DNA of 64,000 nucleotides, taken from Croceimicrobium sp965279135. GTDB lineage: Bacteria > Bacteroidota > Bacteroidia > Flavobacteriales > Schleiferiaceae. The notes beneath the pieces were generated by a model. That model did no database searches. It had not been told where the DNA came from and was given only the letters and a program-made list of their open reading frames with translations. Shown here piece by piece: positions 44,196 to 53,782 of this stretch (positions within the stretch are counted from its first letter, which is position 1; every line of letters starts with the position of its first letter). The stretch covers positions 930,001 through 994,000 of the forward strand of contig OZ257133.1 of NCBI GenBank assembly GCA_965279135.1, in the 5' to 3' direction. The translations under genes were made by a program, and so were the position numbers.

Positions 44196-45047
44196 ATGCG
44201 AAAAGTAATTGGTATTAAAACGGCTGCAGCTGCTCATATGCCAGGCCTAAAAACCTGGCGAGCAATGCCTGTTGCAGGATTGGAAATGCTTGATCCTTAT
44301 ATATTTCTTAATCATCATGGACCAGAGTACTTTCCCCCTCATAGCAATGGTCTTCCTTTTGGTCCACATCCCCATCGTGGCTTCGAGACTCTAACCTTTA
44401 TAGTGGATGGCGAATTAGTTCACAAGGACAGTCAAGGCTTTGAAAGTCGAATTTTAAAAGGAGGCATTCAGTGGATGACGGCCGGGGCAGGAATAATCCA
44501 TTCCGAAACCTCTTCTGAGGAATTCCGAAAGACAGGAGGGGATATGGAAATCCTTCAACTCTGGATAAACCTTCCTGCGAAACTAAAGTCTAGTCCTCCT
44601 CATTATCAGGGTTTTCAAAAGGAGTCTATCCCTGTTGTAAAACTAGCCGAAGATGTGAGCCTTAATATAATTAGTGGTACTTACGCCGATGAAACTGGCC
44701 CCGTTGAGAGTCCTTATCCTCAGTTCATGTCGACCATTGAGGCCGAGCAGGGTAGTAGTTTTTCTCTGTTGAATAATAATGGTCAAGTGCTCTTCTATCT
44801 TGTTTCGGGCAGCCTTGAAGTTAATGGTCAGCTCGTTAACAAAAGGCAAACCGTGCAATTCGAGCAGGATGCTGGCGAGATAGAAGTCAAGGTATTTGCG
44901 AAATCCTATATCATCTTCGGGCAGGCCACACCAATCAAAGAGCCCGTTGTCGCCCATGGTCCTTTTGTAATGAACACTGCTCAGGAAATCAATGAAGCAA
45001 TTGCAGATTATCAGGCCGGTAAGATGGGGGAGTGGAGAGAGGGGTAA
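44196..45047 (+). CDS. Pirin family protein
   Basis: The start at ATG 44196 gives MRKVIGIKTA, a standard pirin start; an in-frame ATG at 44172 would add eight residues. The metal ligands of the first cupin domain lie in PHPHRGFETLTFIVDGELVHKDS. The second cupin domain (from ~155) is less conserved. Length (283) is normal. Pirins include quercetinases and transcription cofactors; the role here is unknown. It is divergent from the S24-type regulator, so may also respond to it. Confidence 0.88.
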   Translation: MRKVIGIKTAAAAHMPGLKTWRAMPVAGLEMLDPYIFLNHHGPEYFPPHSNGLPFGPHPHRGFETLTFIVDGELVHKDSQGFESRILKGGIQWMTAGAGIIHSETSSEEFRKTGGDMEILQLWINLPAKLKSSPPHYQGFQKESIPVVKLAEDVSLNIISGTYADETGPVESPYPQFMSTIEAEQGSSFSLLNNNGQVLFYLVSGSLEVNGQLVNKRQTVQFEQDAGEIEVKVFAKSYIIFGQATPIKEPVVAHGPFVMNTAQEINEAIADYQAGKMGEWREG

Positions 45048-45049
45048 GA

Positions 45050-45252
45050 TATGAGATGTGAGATATGGGATTTGAGATCTTGAGAGCTTAGAGCTTAGAA
45101 CTTAGAGCTTTGTGAACAGAGTTATCGTCTCTGATCTTTTAATTGGAGCTAGAAACAATATTGTATGAAGTATAAAGTACTTTCTACTAGCTACTAACTA
45201 CTAATAGCGCAGCGTACCAATTTCTAATAGCGCAGCGTACTAACTACCAATT
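45050..45252. repeat. Inverted copy of the modular repeat seen at 21026-21560
   Basis: Read on the minus strand it has the same module order: AGTTAGTAGCTAGTAGAAAG, GTACTTTATACTTC, CTCCAATTAAAAG, the hairpin CAGAG/CTCTG (45117-45121 and 45129-45133), AAGCTCTAAGTTC, then CTCACATCTCATATC. TAGCGCAGCGTAC occurs twice at the proximal end (about 45205-45242). It fills the gap between pirin and the OmpA gene. Confidence 0.82.
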
Positions 45253-45292
45253 TAAATGGTTATTCCTTAGCTTACACCCATAAGATTTTTAC

Positions 45293-47179
45293 ATGCAGCG
45301 AATACCCTGTTTATTGCTTTTAATGTTGTCCGTTTTACAGGCGCAGGCGCAGAATAAGGATGCTCTAAAGCACATGGCTAAGGCTAGAGAATTTGCTAAG
45401 TCTGATGAGTTTTATAGAGCGCTGCGAGAGCTGGATAAAGCCCTGGAGGATGATCGTACCTATGTAGATGCTTATCTTTTTAAAGCAGATCTTTTCAATC
45501 GATTTGGAAATTCAGATAGTGCCTTGTCTCAGTATGAGAAGGCGCGGAATTTCGACTTTCCTTATTATCTGGATTACTTTCAAGGTCGCCAGTTATATGC
45601 GATGGAGCGCTATGAGGAGTGTATACCCTTCCTGGAGGCCTACCTATCTCATCCCCGAGCGAATAAGCGCTACAAGGACGAGATAGAAAAGATGATCGGC
45701 AGCGCTGAGTTTGCGATGGAAGCTATTAAGCATGCTATCGCCTATAACCCCAAAAACCTTGGCTCCAAAGTGAACACTAGCGAGCTTGAGTATTTCCCTA
45801 GTATATCAGCAGATGCCCGCACCTTAGTTTTTACACATCGTGAAGAGGCCGGGCAAAATTTAGATGAGGACTTCTGGTTTACAGTTAGAGATAGCAGCGC
45901 AGGTGAATGGAAACAGGCCCGAGTTCTTCCCGGTAAACTGAATACACCCGGTAATGAAGGAGCCCAAAGTTTAAGTGCCGATGGCAATATAATTTTCTTC
46001 GCTGCCTGCGAACGACCGGACGGTAGTGGAAGTTGCGACATTTACGCTTCCTTCCTCGGACCTAATGATCAATGGTCAAAGGCAGTTAATCTTGGACCGG
46101 CCATAAATACTGCACTCTGGGAAAGTCAGCCATCCATTTCACCAGATGGCAGAACCCTCTATTTCGTGAGAGGTCGTAGCGGAAATGACCCTAATATGGA
46201 CATCTTTTACAGTGAACTTAAAGGTCGCCGTTGGTCCAAGGCCAAGAAAGTTATAGGTGAGGTAAATACAATGTTTCAGGAAACTTCTCCCTTTATACAT
46301 TTTGATAATCAACATCTCTATTTCAGTAGTAACGGGCATCCGGGAATGGGAGACCTCGATTTTTTTGTAAGCGAAAAGCAAGCAGATGGTTCCTGGGGTA
46401 AACCTAAAAACCTTGGACATCCAATTAATACTGCATTTCAAGAATTCAGCCTTATTGTGGGACCGGATGGACAAACCGGGTTTTTCAGCTCCGATGCCAT
46501 GGAGGAGGGTTTGGGAAAACTCGATCTGTATGAATTTACTCTTCCATTAGCGGCACAAGCCAGACCAATCGCATATGTGGAAGGAAAGGTCATTGATAAG
46601 AATACTCGAAAGGCCTTAAGAGCTCCATTGCGCTTTACCGATCTTGAAGATACCACAAGGGTGGTCTTGGGCAGTAGCGATCAGAGCGGAAAGTTTTATG
46701 CCGTTCTGCCTGCGCAAAGTGATTATGGTTTGTCGGTGGCCCGTAAAGGATATCTTTTTTACTCCCGCAATTTTGCCCTTGCTGAACAGAATAGGGAAAA
46801 AGCCCTTTATTTATTAGTGGAGTTGATCCCGGTTTCCAGCGGTCAAAAGGTGGTTTTGGAAAACATCTTTTTCGAATTTGATTCCTTTGAATTAAACCCT
46901 CGAAGCGATCAGGAATTAAAAGAGATTTTTCGCTTCCTTGAATTGAACCCTGATCTTAAGGTTCGATTGGAGGGACATACTGATAATCAAGGATCTAAAG
47001 CTTACAATGCCGAGCTTAGTGAGAATCGTGCCAAGGCAGTATTTGATCGTTTAAAGGATATGGGAATCGCCGCGGAGAGAATGGAATACAAAGGTTTAGG
47101 AGCGCAAAACCCAATTGTGGACAATGACACCGAAGCTAATCGAGCCCGAAACAGACGCACCGAGCTTCATATTCTCTAA
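45293..47179 (+). CDS. OmpA-family lipoprotein-like protein with TPR and PD40 repeats
   Basis: 628 residues with a signal peptide ending near VLQAQAQ (~20). A TPR-like region (~20-140), PD40/WD40-like beta-propeller repeats (~165-420: FPSISADARTLVFTHREE, PSISPDGRTLYFVRGR, DLDFFVSEKQADG), a carboxypeptidase-regulatory-like domain (~425-500) and an OmpA C-terminal domain (~520-628: FFEFDSFELNP, LEGHTDNQGS, NRARNRRTELHI). The OmpA domain anchors to peptidoglycan. Such proteins are common in Bacteroidota, some in the type IX/gliding context. No por gene is adjacent, so a specific assignment (PorE-like) is only possible. Confidence 0.87.
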   Translation: MQRIPCLLLLMLSVLQAQAQNKDALKHMAKAREFAKSDEFYRALRELDKALEDDRTYVDAYLFKADLFNRFGNSDSALSQYEKARNFDFPYYLDYFQGRQLYAMERYEECIPFLEAYLSHPRANKRYKDEIEKMIGSAEFAMEAIKHAIAYNPKNLGSKVNTSELEYFPSISADARTLVFTHREEAGQNLDEDFWFTVRDSSAGEWKQARVLPGKLNTPGNEGAQSLSADGNIIFFAACERPDGSGSCDIYASFLGPNDQWSKAVNLGPAINTALWESQPSISPDGRTLYFVRGRSGNDPNMDIFYSELKGRRWSKAKKVIGEVNTMFQETSPFIHFDNQHLYFSSNGHPGMGDLDFFVSEKQADGSWGKPKNLGHPINTAFQEFSLIVGPDGQTGFFSSDAMEEGLGKLDLYEFTLPLAAQARPIAYVEGKVIDKNTRKALRAPLRFTDLEDTTRVVLGSSDQSGKFYAVLPAQSDYGLSVARKGYLFYSRNFALAEQNREKALYLLVELIPVSSGQKVVLENIFFEFDSFELNPRSDQELKEIFRFLELNPDLKVRLEGHTDNQGSKAYNAELSENRAKAVFDRLKDMGIAAERMEYKGLGAQNPIVDNDTEANRARNRRTELHIL

Positions 47180-47304
47180 AAGGGAAATACTTGACATTTA
47201 CTAGGTTAAATCCTCATTTTGTCCACAAAACCAAATACCTAAGCTAACATTTTTGCATCTTTGTTAGGAGCAAAAATTATAAACCAAGCATATCTCCCCC
47301 TGTT

Positions 47305-48849
47305 ATGAGAAAATTTGGCCCTTGGGTCATCTTGCTGGCAATGATCGCTTTTTCCTGTAATAAGGAATTAGATTTTGACATGATCGACGATCTCCAGGTC
47401 AAGAGTTCCGCAACCTTACCTATCGCTTCGCTAAGTTTAAGTCTTGAGGATCTAGTATCTGATATTGAGGACTCTACTTTGGTAGTAGACCCCGACAATT
47501 CATTAAGGATTTATTATCGGGAAGATTCGGTATTTACCTATTCTATTGATGATATTCTTACGGTTCCGGATCAGGATCCCATTGCTCTACCGGTGGATAA
47601 GGTGCAGCCAAATTTCGATCTTAATGTAGCTTTAGGAACCATAGCAGGAGCTGAATTGGCCAATGCGATTTTTTCTGAAGGTCGTATTGCAGTGAGTGTA
47701 AACGCCGGTGATACGGTTCAAAATGATGTGCGTTTGGCATTTACACTTAATAACGCCACTTTGAACGGTCAGGCTTTCGTAGATACTTTCCTTCTTCAAG
47801 GAGGTACGGCCAGTGTATTAGACACTTCTATTATTAATGGATTAGACTTTGACTTTACCAATGGCGGTACTGGAGTTAATGCCCTAAGTATTAGTTTGGA
47901 GTTAATTGATACAGCAAACGTAGATCCGGGTAATATCATCGTATGTTCAATTGCCCTTCAAAACCTCTCTGTTGAAGTGGCATCCGGTTATTTCGGAGAT
48001 AGGGTTCAGGCCGCTCCTCCAGGGGATTTTAATTTCAACATTAATGGTATCGATCAATTCGCTGGTGGATTCTATCTAACCAATCCTAATCTTACTTTAT
48101 ATACCCGCTCTACGGTTGGACTTCCATTGCAAATAAACACTGAGTTTATTGGCGAGAATGCTGAGCTAAACCGGGTAGCCCTAGATAATGATCCTTTTCA
48201 GGTTCAAGCTTCACCAGCGCCGGGAGTAGTTCAAGTATCGAACATTGCTGTGAATGCTGCTAATTCTCAGATTTCAGAGTTTCTAGCCAATATTCCACAA
48301 AAAATATTTTACACCGGAAACGTGCAGATTAACCCTCAGGGTAGACCGTCAACTCCTAATTTCATTTCAAACACTTCCAATGTGGTTATTGATTTTGAGG
48401 TTGATGTACCTATGGAATTTCGTTTGGAAGATATGCGATTGGACGAGCTAGTTGAGGACATCGGCTCAGGTTTGGATAATTTGGAGAACATTGATGAAGC
48501 AACGGTTTTCTTCCGCTCTATTAATCGCTTACCGCTTGATCTTACTTTGGATGTATCATTTATTAGTGGCACAGGAGATAGTATCAATGGATTTACGTTA
48601 CCTCTTCTGGCTGCAGCTCCGGTTGACGGTAACGGTAGAGTAACTGGTGCAAGCACCGAAGATATTCCAGTGGTTTTTGATCAGGATTTAATTGATTCTT
48701 TCCTTTTAACTACAGACTTACGTTTCGTAGCGAGGGTAAACACTACCAATGGTGGTCAAACGGCGGTTAAACTATATACCGACTATGATCTGAAGATTCA
48801 AGTAGCCATGCAGGCTAAGGGTAATTATAAAATTTCCAACGACGAATGA
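47305..48849 (+). CDS. Large lipoprotein, hypothetical
   Basis: 514 residues. The leader MRKFGPWVILLAMIAFSC ends in the lipobox cysteine (residue 18). The mature protein is beta-rich with repeated IDFE/LDFD-like strands (GGTGVNALSISLELIDT, NVVIDFEVDVPMEFRL). It is coupled by ATGA overlap to the DUF5723 gene and probably forms a surface or periplasmic lipoprotein working with that barrel protein. I know no named family; proteins like it accompany DUF5723 genes in Flavobacteriia, as I recall. Confidence 0.75.
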   Translation: MRKFGPWVILLAMIAFSCNKELDFDMIDDLQVKSSATLPIASLSLSLEDLVSDIEDSTLVVDPDNSLRIYYREDSVFTYSIDDILTVPDQDPIALPVDKVQPNFDLNVALGTIAGAELANAIFSEGRIAVSVNAGDTVQNDVRLAFTLNNATLNGQAFVDTFLLQGGTASVLDTSIINGLDFDFTNGGTGVNALSISLELIDTANVDPGNIIVCSIALQNLSVEVASGYFGDRVQAAPPGDFNFNINGIDQFAGGFYLTNPNLTLYTRSTVGLPLQINTEFIGENAELNRVALDNDPFQVQASPAPGVVQVSNIAVNAANSQISEFLANIPQKIFYTGNVQINPQGRPSTPNFISNTSNVVIDFEVDVPMEFRLEDMRLDELVEDIGSGLDNLENIDEATVFFRSINRLPLDLTLDVSFISGTGDSINGFTLPLLAAAPVDGNGRVTGASTEDIPVVFDQDLIDSFLLTTDLRFVARVNTTNGGQTAVKLYTDYDLKIQVAMQAKGNYKISNDE

Positions 48850-50240
48850 GAAATCTAGTTTACACCCTGCTTGCAATCCTAGTTGCCTTTGGAGTTAAGG
48901 CTCAGAGCGATATGATGCTCTACAATTTTAATGCGATCCCTCAGGTTCATCATACGAACCCAGCTTATCCACAACAAACCAAATGGTACATCGGTCTACC
49001 TGCCATTTCGGGATTCAGTACACAGTATCATAATTCAGGTTTTAACCTCGCGGATATTTTTGAAAAAGGAACTGATATCAATGTCAATTTGCAGCGGTTG
49101 ACTGAAAATCTTGATCCAAATAGCCAGTTAAACCTCAATAATCGAGTGGAGTTGATTGGCGGCGGTTTTAGAGTGCGAAAGGGCTTTGTGACCTTCGGTG
49201 CTATACAGCAGATCGACTTTAAGATGGATTTACCATCACAGTTGTTCGAAATCCTTTTTAGTGATCAAGGATCCATTACCAATCTGGATCTAAACACCTT
49301 CGATCTGGAGCTGATTAACCGGACGGATATTTATGCAGGTTATCAGCACCGCTTTTTAGAAGATCGATTAACCGTAGGCTTAAAGGCAAAGTACATCTTT
49401 GTACAAACTCATGCCTATATTGAAGAGATGAACTTGAGTCTTCGCAATGAGGGTAATTTTAATATCCGTGCCACCTCTGATATTCTTGTAAGAACAGCGG
49501 GTCCTTCTGCTTTTGAATCCTTTGAGGATGAAGCCATCATGGATATCGCTCTTCCTGACAATCGCGGATTTGCGGTTGACCTGGGAGCTCATTATAAGAT
49601 TAATGACAAGTTCGATGTAAGTGCCTCTTTTCTTGACTTAGGAAGCATTCGCTACAATGCATACAATCGCGATTATGTAAGCGAGGGGACATTTGATTTT
49701 GAAGGAATCGAGCTAGATTTAAGTGAGGATGATTTTAGCAATGTAGGGGATGCTACCCTCGATAGTATTGAGTCTGCCTTCAATTTTCAGGAGCAAGATG
49801 GGAATTCCTACACTAGACCTTTGATGAGTCGTGCTTTTGCTTCAGTAAACTATCACTTGACGCCTAAGCATAGTTTTGGAGCTCTTTTTCATACACGAAT
49901 TTGGAACGGAGAATTGTTCAATGATTATGGAGTGAATTACGTAGGCAAGATTTCTCGCACCTTCCAGGTAACCGCTGGCTATTCTTTAATCAATGGAACG
50001 GCCCATAATATAGGAGCTGGTTTTGATCTCAAGTTGGGAGCGGTTCAACTTTACATGATGACCGACAATGTGCTGGCCGCAGATTATGCGGTGGTACAAA
50101 CGGCTAACTTTCGCATGGGCATCAATATTACTTTCTACGGTCGGAAGAATAAAGGGGTAGATGCCCAGGAGCAAGAAGTAGAAGAACTTGAAAATCAAGC
50201 GGCTGATGAAGAATCGGCCTCATTATACATCAATTATTAA
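48846..50240 (+). CDS. Outer-membrane barrel protein, DUF5723 family
   Basis: 464 residues, signal peptide ending near GVKAQ. The N-terminus, DMMLYNFNAIPQVHHTNPAYPQQTKWYIGLPAIS, has the family's hallmark NPA motif, shared with PorP-like barrels. Many aromatic-ended strands follow (FDVSASFLDLGSIRYN, HSFGALFHTRIWNGELF). It is the middle gene of an operon of three, between two lipoproteins. The family's function is unknown; an outer-membrane channel or a T9SS-linked role are guesses. Confidence 0.83.
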   Translation: MRNLVYTLLAILVAFGVKAQSDMMLYNFNAIPQVHHTNPAYPQQTKWYIGLPAISGFSTQYHNSGFNLADIFEKGTDINVNLQRLTENLDPNSQLNLNNRVELIGGGFRVRKGFVTFGAIQQIDFKMDLPSQLFEILFSDQGSITNLDLNTFDLELINRTDIYAGYQHRFLEDRLTVGLKAKYIFVQTHAYIEEMNLSLRNEGNFNIRATSDILVRTAGPSAFESFEDEAIMDIALPDNRGFAVDLGAHYKINDKFDVSASFLDLGSIRYNAYNRDYVSEGTFDFEGIELDLSEDDFSNVGDATLDSIESAFNFQEQDGNSYTRPLMSRAFASVNYHLTPKHSFGALFHTRIWNGELFNDYGVNYVGKISRTFQVTAGYSLINGTAHNIGAGFDLKLGAVQLYMMTDNVLAADYAVVQTANFRMGINITFYGRKNKGVDAQEQEVEELENQAADEESASLYINY

Positions 50241-50260
50241 ATCTAAATCCCATCCTAATT

Positions 50261-51181
50261 ATGAGAAAATTAAACTACAAATTCTTGAGCCTGGCGGTTG
50301 CGTTTTTGGCTTTGGGTGCTTGTGAAGAAGATGATCTTGGCAATAGCACCGGTGAAATAGAAGCTGCAATGGGCGAGCTCTATGTAAATGCAGAGAGTAC
50401 TTCTAGTCAGGTCTTTAAAAGTATAGATGAAGCCATGCGTCGCATCTCAAATCAGGATCCCCTGCCTTACAGCATCGACAATGCATCTTTTGACGTTGAT
50501 CCTACCGATCCTACTCGTTACCTGTTGGATTATGGTCAAGGCACCAATACTCGTGAAAAGCTTGTTAAGGGTACAATTTCGGTTAGTTTAACTGGTACTG
50601 ATTATTTGGTTGCAGGAACTTCCGTGTCCATAGGTTTCGACAATTATTCTGAAAATGATAAGCCGATTTCAGGAGATATTATCGCGACTAATGTAACCGC
50701 CTCGGGATCCGCTGAAGCAGCCTTCTCCTTAGACGTAAACAACTTTTCTATTCAAGATGATGGCGAAGTTGACAGTGAAGGAAACGGAGGACCTAAGACG
50801 ATGATTGTAAACAGTGAGAAGATCTTAACCTGGACGGCAGGATCTGCTACTGCCTCAGATATTACTGATGATAAGTATACCATCTCTAATGATCCAAATG
50901 GAACCGGTACCAGTGCTACTTACGATAATGCTCAGTTCACTTTTGATGTGGATATCACTACTCCTTTAGAAATTGATAATACCTGCCAGTATCGCCTGGT
51001 TTCCGGAGTAATTGAATTGGAGATAGAAACGACTGTGACTCCAAATCCATTGGCCTTTACAGATGCTACTATTGATTTTGTTGCTTCTGATGGTTGTAAC
51101 CAGATTTTTACCATCAATTTGGATAATTCCGAAACCGGAACTCAAATCAGAGATCTAAGTCGTATTTTCAACGCTTTCTAA
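50261..51181 (+). CDS. Lipoprotein, hypothetical
   Basis: 306 residues. The leader ends in the lipobox LGAC (residue 20), followed by EEDDLGN, an acidic stretch typical of surface-exported lipoproteins in this phylum. The rest is beta-rich with few charged helices and many Thr/Ser (GTISVSLTGTDYLVAGTSVSIGF). It follows the DUF5723 gene by 20 bases. Its stop overlaps that of the convergent rarA gene by four bases. No family recognised. Confidence 0.7.
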   Translation: MRKLNYKFLSLAVAFLALGACEEDDLGNSTGEIEAAMGELYVNAESTSSQVFKSIDEAMRRISNQDPLPYSIDNASFDVDPTDPTRYLLDYGQGTNTREKLVKGTISVSLTGTDYLVAGTSVSIGFDNYSENDKPISGDIIATNVTASGSAEAAFSLDVNNFSIQDDGEVDSEGNGGPKTMIVNSEKILTWTAGSATASDITDDKYTISNDPNGTGTSATYDNAQFTFDVDITTPLEIDNTCQYRLVSGVIELEIETTVTPNPLAFTDATIDFVASDGCNQIFTINLDNSETGTQIRDLSRIFNAF

Positions 51182-52461
51182 GACTTTTTTATCGGATAAT
51201 ACTTGGGCCAGCGGTGCATTAAAGCGTCGCTGGCTTTTTTTTCGGCTGGATTTTCACCAGGCTCATAGAAGACGGTTCCCTTAATTTCTTTCGGCAGATA
51301 TTCCTGATCCGCAAAGTTCCCCGGGAAATCGTGGCTGTATTTGTATTCCGCGCCATAGTCTAAATCCTTCATCAATTGGGTAGGAGCATTGCGGAGGTGC
51401 AGTGGCACGCCAAGGTTACTTTCTTCCTTAACCCGAGCCTGAGCCTCATTTATAGCTTTGTATGCAGAGTTGCTTTTAGGAGAGTTCGCCAGGTAGATGG
51501 TACACTCCGCCAGGGGAATTCTACCTTCCGGCCAACCGATCTTATGTACACTTTCGAAGCAAGCATTGGCAATAAGCAGGGCGTTGGGATTGGCTAAACC
51601 GATATCTTCCGCCGCTAAGATGATTAATCGTCGGGCAATAAACCGAGCCTCCTCTCCACCTTCAATCATTCTCGCCAACCAATAAACCGCGGCATTCGGA
51701 TCGCTGCCTCTAACGGATTTAATAAAGGCCGAAATAACATCATAATGCTGTTCGCCTCCTTTATCATAACTTACATTATGAGATTTAAGGATGCGCACGA
51801 CATCTTCATTAGTGATTTGTGCACCGCTGCCAAGCTGACTGGCTACCAGCTCTAAATTATTGAGCAGCTTTCGAGCATCCCCACCACTAAAACGCATTAG
51901 TGCTTCTGATTCTTCAATTCGAATATTGAGTTGCTTCAACCATTCATCCTCAGCTATAGCACGATCTAAGAGTTGCTGCAGCTCGGTCTTTTGCAGATCA
52001 TTCAACACGTAGATTTGACATCTGGAGCGCAGAGCAGGTATAACTTCGAAACTTGGATTTTCGGTGGTCGCACCAATTAACACCACCACGCCTTTTTCCA
52101 CTGCATGCAGGAGGGAATCCTGCTGAGACTTACTAAAGCGATGAATCTCATCTATGAATAGAATGGGTGACTTTCCCTGGGCAAACAGTCCCTGTCCTTG
52201 TGCCTTTTGTAAAATCTCCCTTACATCTTTAACCCCGCTGTTAATGGCTGAAAGGGTGAAAAATTTACGCTCCGACTTTTCGGCAATTAGTTGCGCCAGA
52301 GTAGTTTTTCCTACTCCCGGAGGCCCCCAGAATATGAGGGAAGGAATTAAGTCTCTTTCAATCAATAGACGCAATTGCCCATCAGGTCCAAGAAGTTCTT
52401 GTTGGCCTATTACCTCATCAAAGCTTTTAGGTCGCAGTCTTTCCGCCAGGGGTTGATTCAT
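51178..52461 (-). CDS. rarA: Replication-associated recombination protein RarA (MgsA)
   Basis: 427 residues, normal for RarA. The Walker A motif is GPPGVGKTT and Walker B is LFIDEIHRF; the sensor region IGATTENPSFEV is a family signature. The C-terminal tetramerisation domain includes GGEEARFIARRLIILAAEDIGLANPNAL. It is an AAA+ ATPase acting at stalled forks. It is transcribed alone, against the lipoprotein gene, with divergence from the rhomboid gene. Confidence 0.95.
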   Translation of the reverse strand: MNQPLAERLRPKSFDEVIGQQELLGPDGQLRLLIERDLIPSLIFWGPPGVGKTTLAQLIAEKSERKFFTLSAINSGVKDVREILQKAQGQGLFAQGKSPILFIDEIHRFSKSQQDSLLHAVEKGVVVLIGATTENPSFEVIPALRSRCQIYVLNDLQKTELQQLLDRAIAEDEWLKQLNIRIEESEALMRFSGGDARKLLNNLELVASQLGSGAQITNEDVVRILKSHNVSYDKGGEQHYDVISAFIKSVRGSDPNAAVYWLARMIEGGEEARFIARRLIILAAEDIGLANPNALLIANACFESVHKIGWPEGRIPLAECTIYLANSPKSNSAYKAINEAQARVKEESNLGVPLHLRNAPTQLMKDLDYGAEYKYSHDFPGNFADQEYLPKEIKGTVFYEPGENPAEKKASDALMHRWPKYYPIKKS

Positions 52462-52545
52462 CTTTAATATTTCAGAAGGCTACCGACAAAGTGGCGCGAT
52501 TATAAGCTTCAAATTAAGTGGAATTCTTTTTGGTATCTTTTGAAT

Positions 52546-53295
52546 GTGGCGAAGAAATCAAATCTATTTACAGACTTTTCGCGAATGGTCGGTCGCTATT
52601 ACTTCTTAGTGCCGAGCTTGATGATTGTGTTTATAGTTTCCATCTTTTTACTGGATCGGTGGTTAGGGTTGGATCTTTATGAATTTGGCTTATTCCCTCG
52701 TGAAGGACAGGGCTTGATCGGCCTGATCACATCCCCATTTATACACGGCGATTGGGAACATTTAAGGAATAATAGTATCTCCCTTTTTGCCCTTAGCGCG
52801 GGATTATTGTATTTCTATCCCAGGAAAGCTCTACCGGTTATTTTGATCGCCTGGGTGCTTTCCGGACTTGGAGTTTGGCTCTGGGGCCGTGATAGCTACC
52901 ATATTGGAGCTTCGGGTATTATTTATGCTTTAGCTGCTTTCATTTTTGTAAGTGGACTACTGCGCGCTCATCCTAATTTGCTTGCATTGAGCATGCTGGT
53001 GGTATTTTTATATGGAAGCATGATATGGGGATTAGTGCCCGCTGACCCTCAAGTTAGTTACGAGGCCCATATTTCTGGTGCTATTGTGGGTGTATTGTTG
53101 GCCATATACTTTCGGAATTCGCCTCCACGGAACTTTCCCAGACCTTTTTCCTATCAGGATATTGATGATGATATTAGTGATCAGATCGAACGTTATGGTC
53201 CAGACTATTGGAAGCAAAATACCGACGATCAAAATGCTAAATTGAAGGTTTATTACCATTACAAGAAAATGGATAAACCTGATACTGATGATTAG
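52546..53295 (+). CDS. Rhomboid-family intramembrane serine protease
   Basis: Start is GTG 52546 or TTG 52540, two codons upstream. Six membrane segments. The catalytic Ser lies in HIGASG (Ser123 from GTG) and the His in EAHISG (His175), and GDWEHLRNN supplies the conserved His/Asn loop near residue 72. A soluble acidic C-terminal tail of ~50 residues follows. It cleaves membrane-embedded substrates, unknown here. It overlaps the next gene by eight bases. Confidence 0.88.
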   Translation: MAKKSNLFTDFSRMVGRYYFLVPSLMIVFIVSIFLLDRWLGLDLYEFGLFPREGQGLIGLITSPFIHGDWEHLRNNSISLFALSAGLLYFYPRKALPVILIAWVLSGLGVWLWGRDSYHIGASGIIYALAAFIFVSGLLRAHPNLLALSMLVVFLYGSMIWGLVPADPQVSYEAHISGAIVGVLLAIYFRNSPPRNFPRPFSYQDIDDDISDQIERYGPDYWKQNTDDQNAKLKVYYHYKKMDKPDTDD

Positions 53296-53782
53296 ACTGC
53301 TAATAACTATAACCTTTATGGCTTTTTCCTTCTTAGGATCGGCTCAGGCGTATCTGTATTTAGAGAAGGAGAATGATCTCCCAGAACGACGTTGGAAACA
53401 AGGAGAAAAGATTGACCTGCTTCTTATGAACGGAGATGAAGAGGTTTGGCGTCAAGGTTATTTTCAAGGAGGGGATAGTTTGGGATTGATTCTTGGAACT
53501 CGCTACTATCCATTTAGTGAGATTCATGCTGTGAGTTATTCCCGAGGTGTATTGCCCATAGTTTCAAAATCTCTTCTTGCGGGAGCTACGCTTTTTACGG
53601 GGATTGCCCTGGTTAATGGATTGATTAATAATGATAGCCCCGTAATTAGAGAAAGTCAAATATGGTGGGGCTTAGGCATTTTTGGGGCTGGTTTTTTGCT
53701 GGATCAATTTGCTTACGCTAAACGATATATGGTTGATGGTTACCATTTTAAGATTATTAATATCTCTGATCTGAACCGATGA
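53288..53782 (+). CDS. Exported or membrane hypothetical protein
   Basis: 164 residues. A signal peptide ends near FLGSAQA (residue ~20); a hydrophobic pair of helices occurs at ~92-135 (SLLAGATLFTGIALVNGLI, GLGIFGAGFLLDQFAYA). It may be periplasmic with a membrane anchor. A segment around residues 30-70 is strand-rich. It overlaps its upstream rhomboid gene by eight bases and the next oxidoreductase gene by four. No family recognised. Confidence 0.65.
   Translation: MIRLLITITFMAFSFLGSAQAYLYLEKENDLPERRWKQGEKIDLLLMNGDEEVWRQGYFQGGDSLGLILGTRYYPFSEIHAVSYSRGVLPIVSKSLLAGATLFTGIALVNGLINNDSPVIRESQIWWGLGIFGAGFLLDQFAYAKRYMVDGYHFKIINISDLNR

Noticed and set aside
44643..44957. Open frame antisense to pirin (104 codons)
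   Set aside because: Pirin is well supported, and the antisense frame has no leader, motif or start context.
52540..52548. TTG 52540 as rhomboid start
   Set aside because: Possible, but GTG 52546 is a better start by codon and only two codons downstream. Not decisive.
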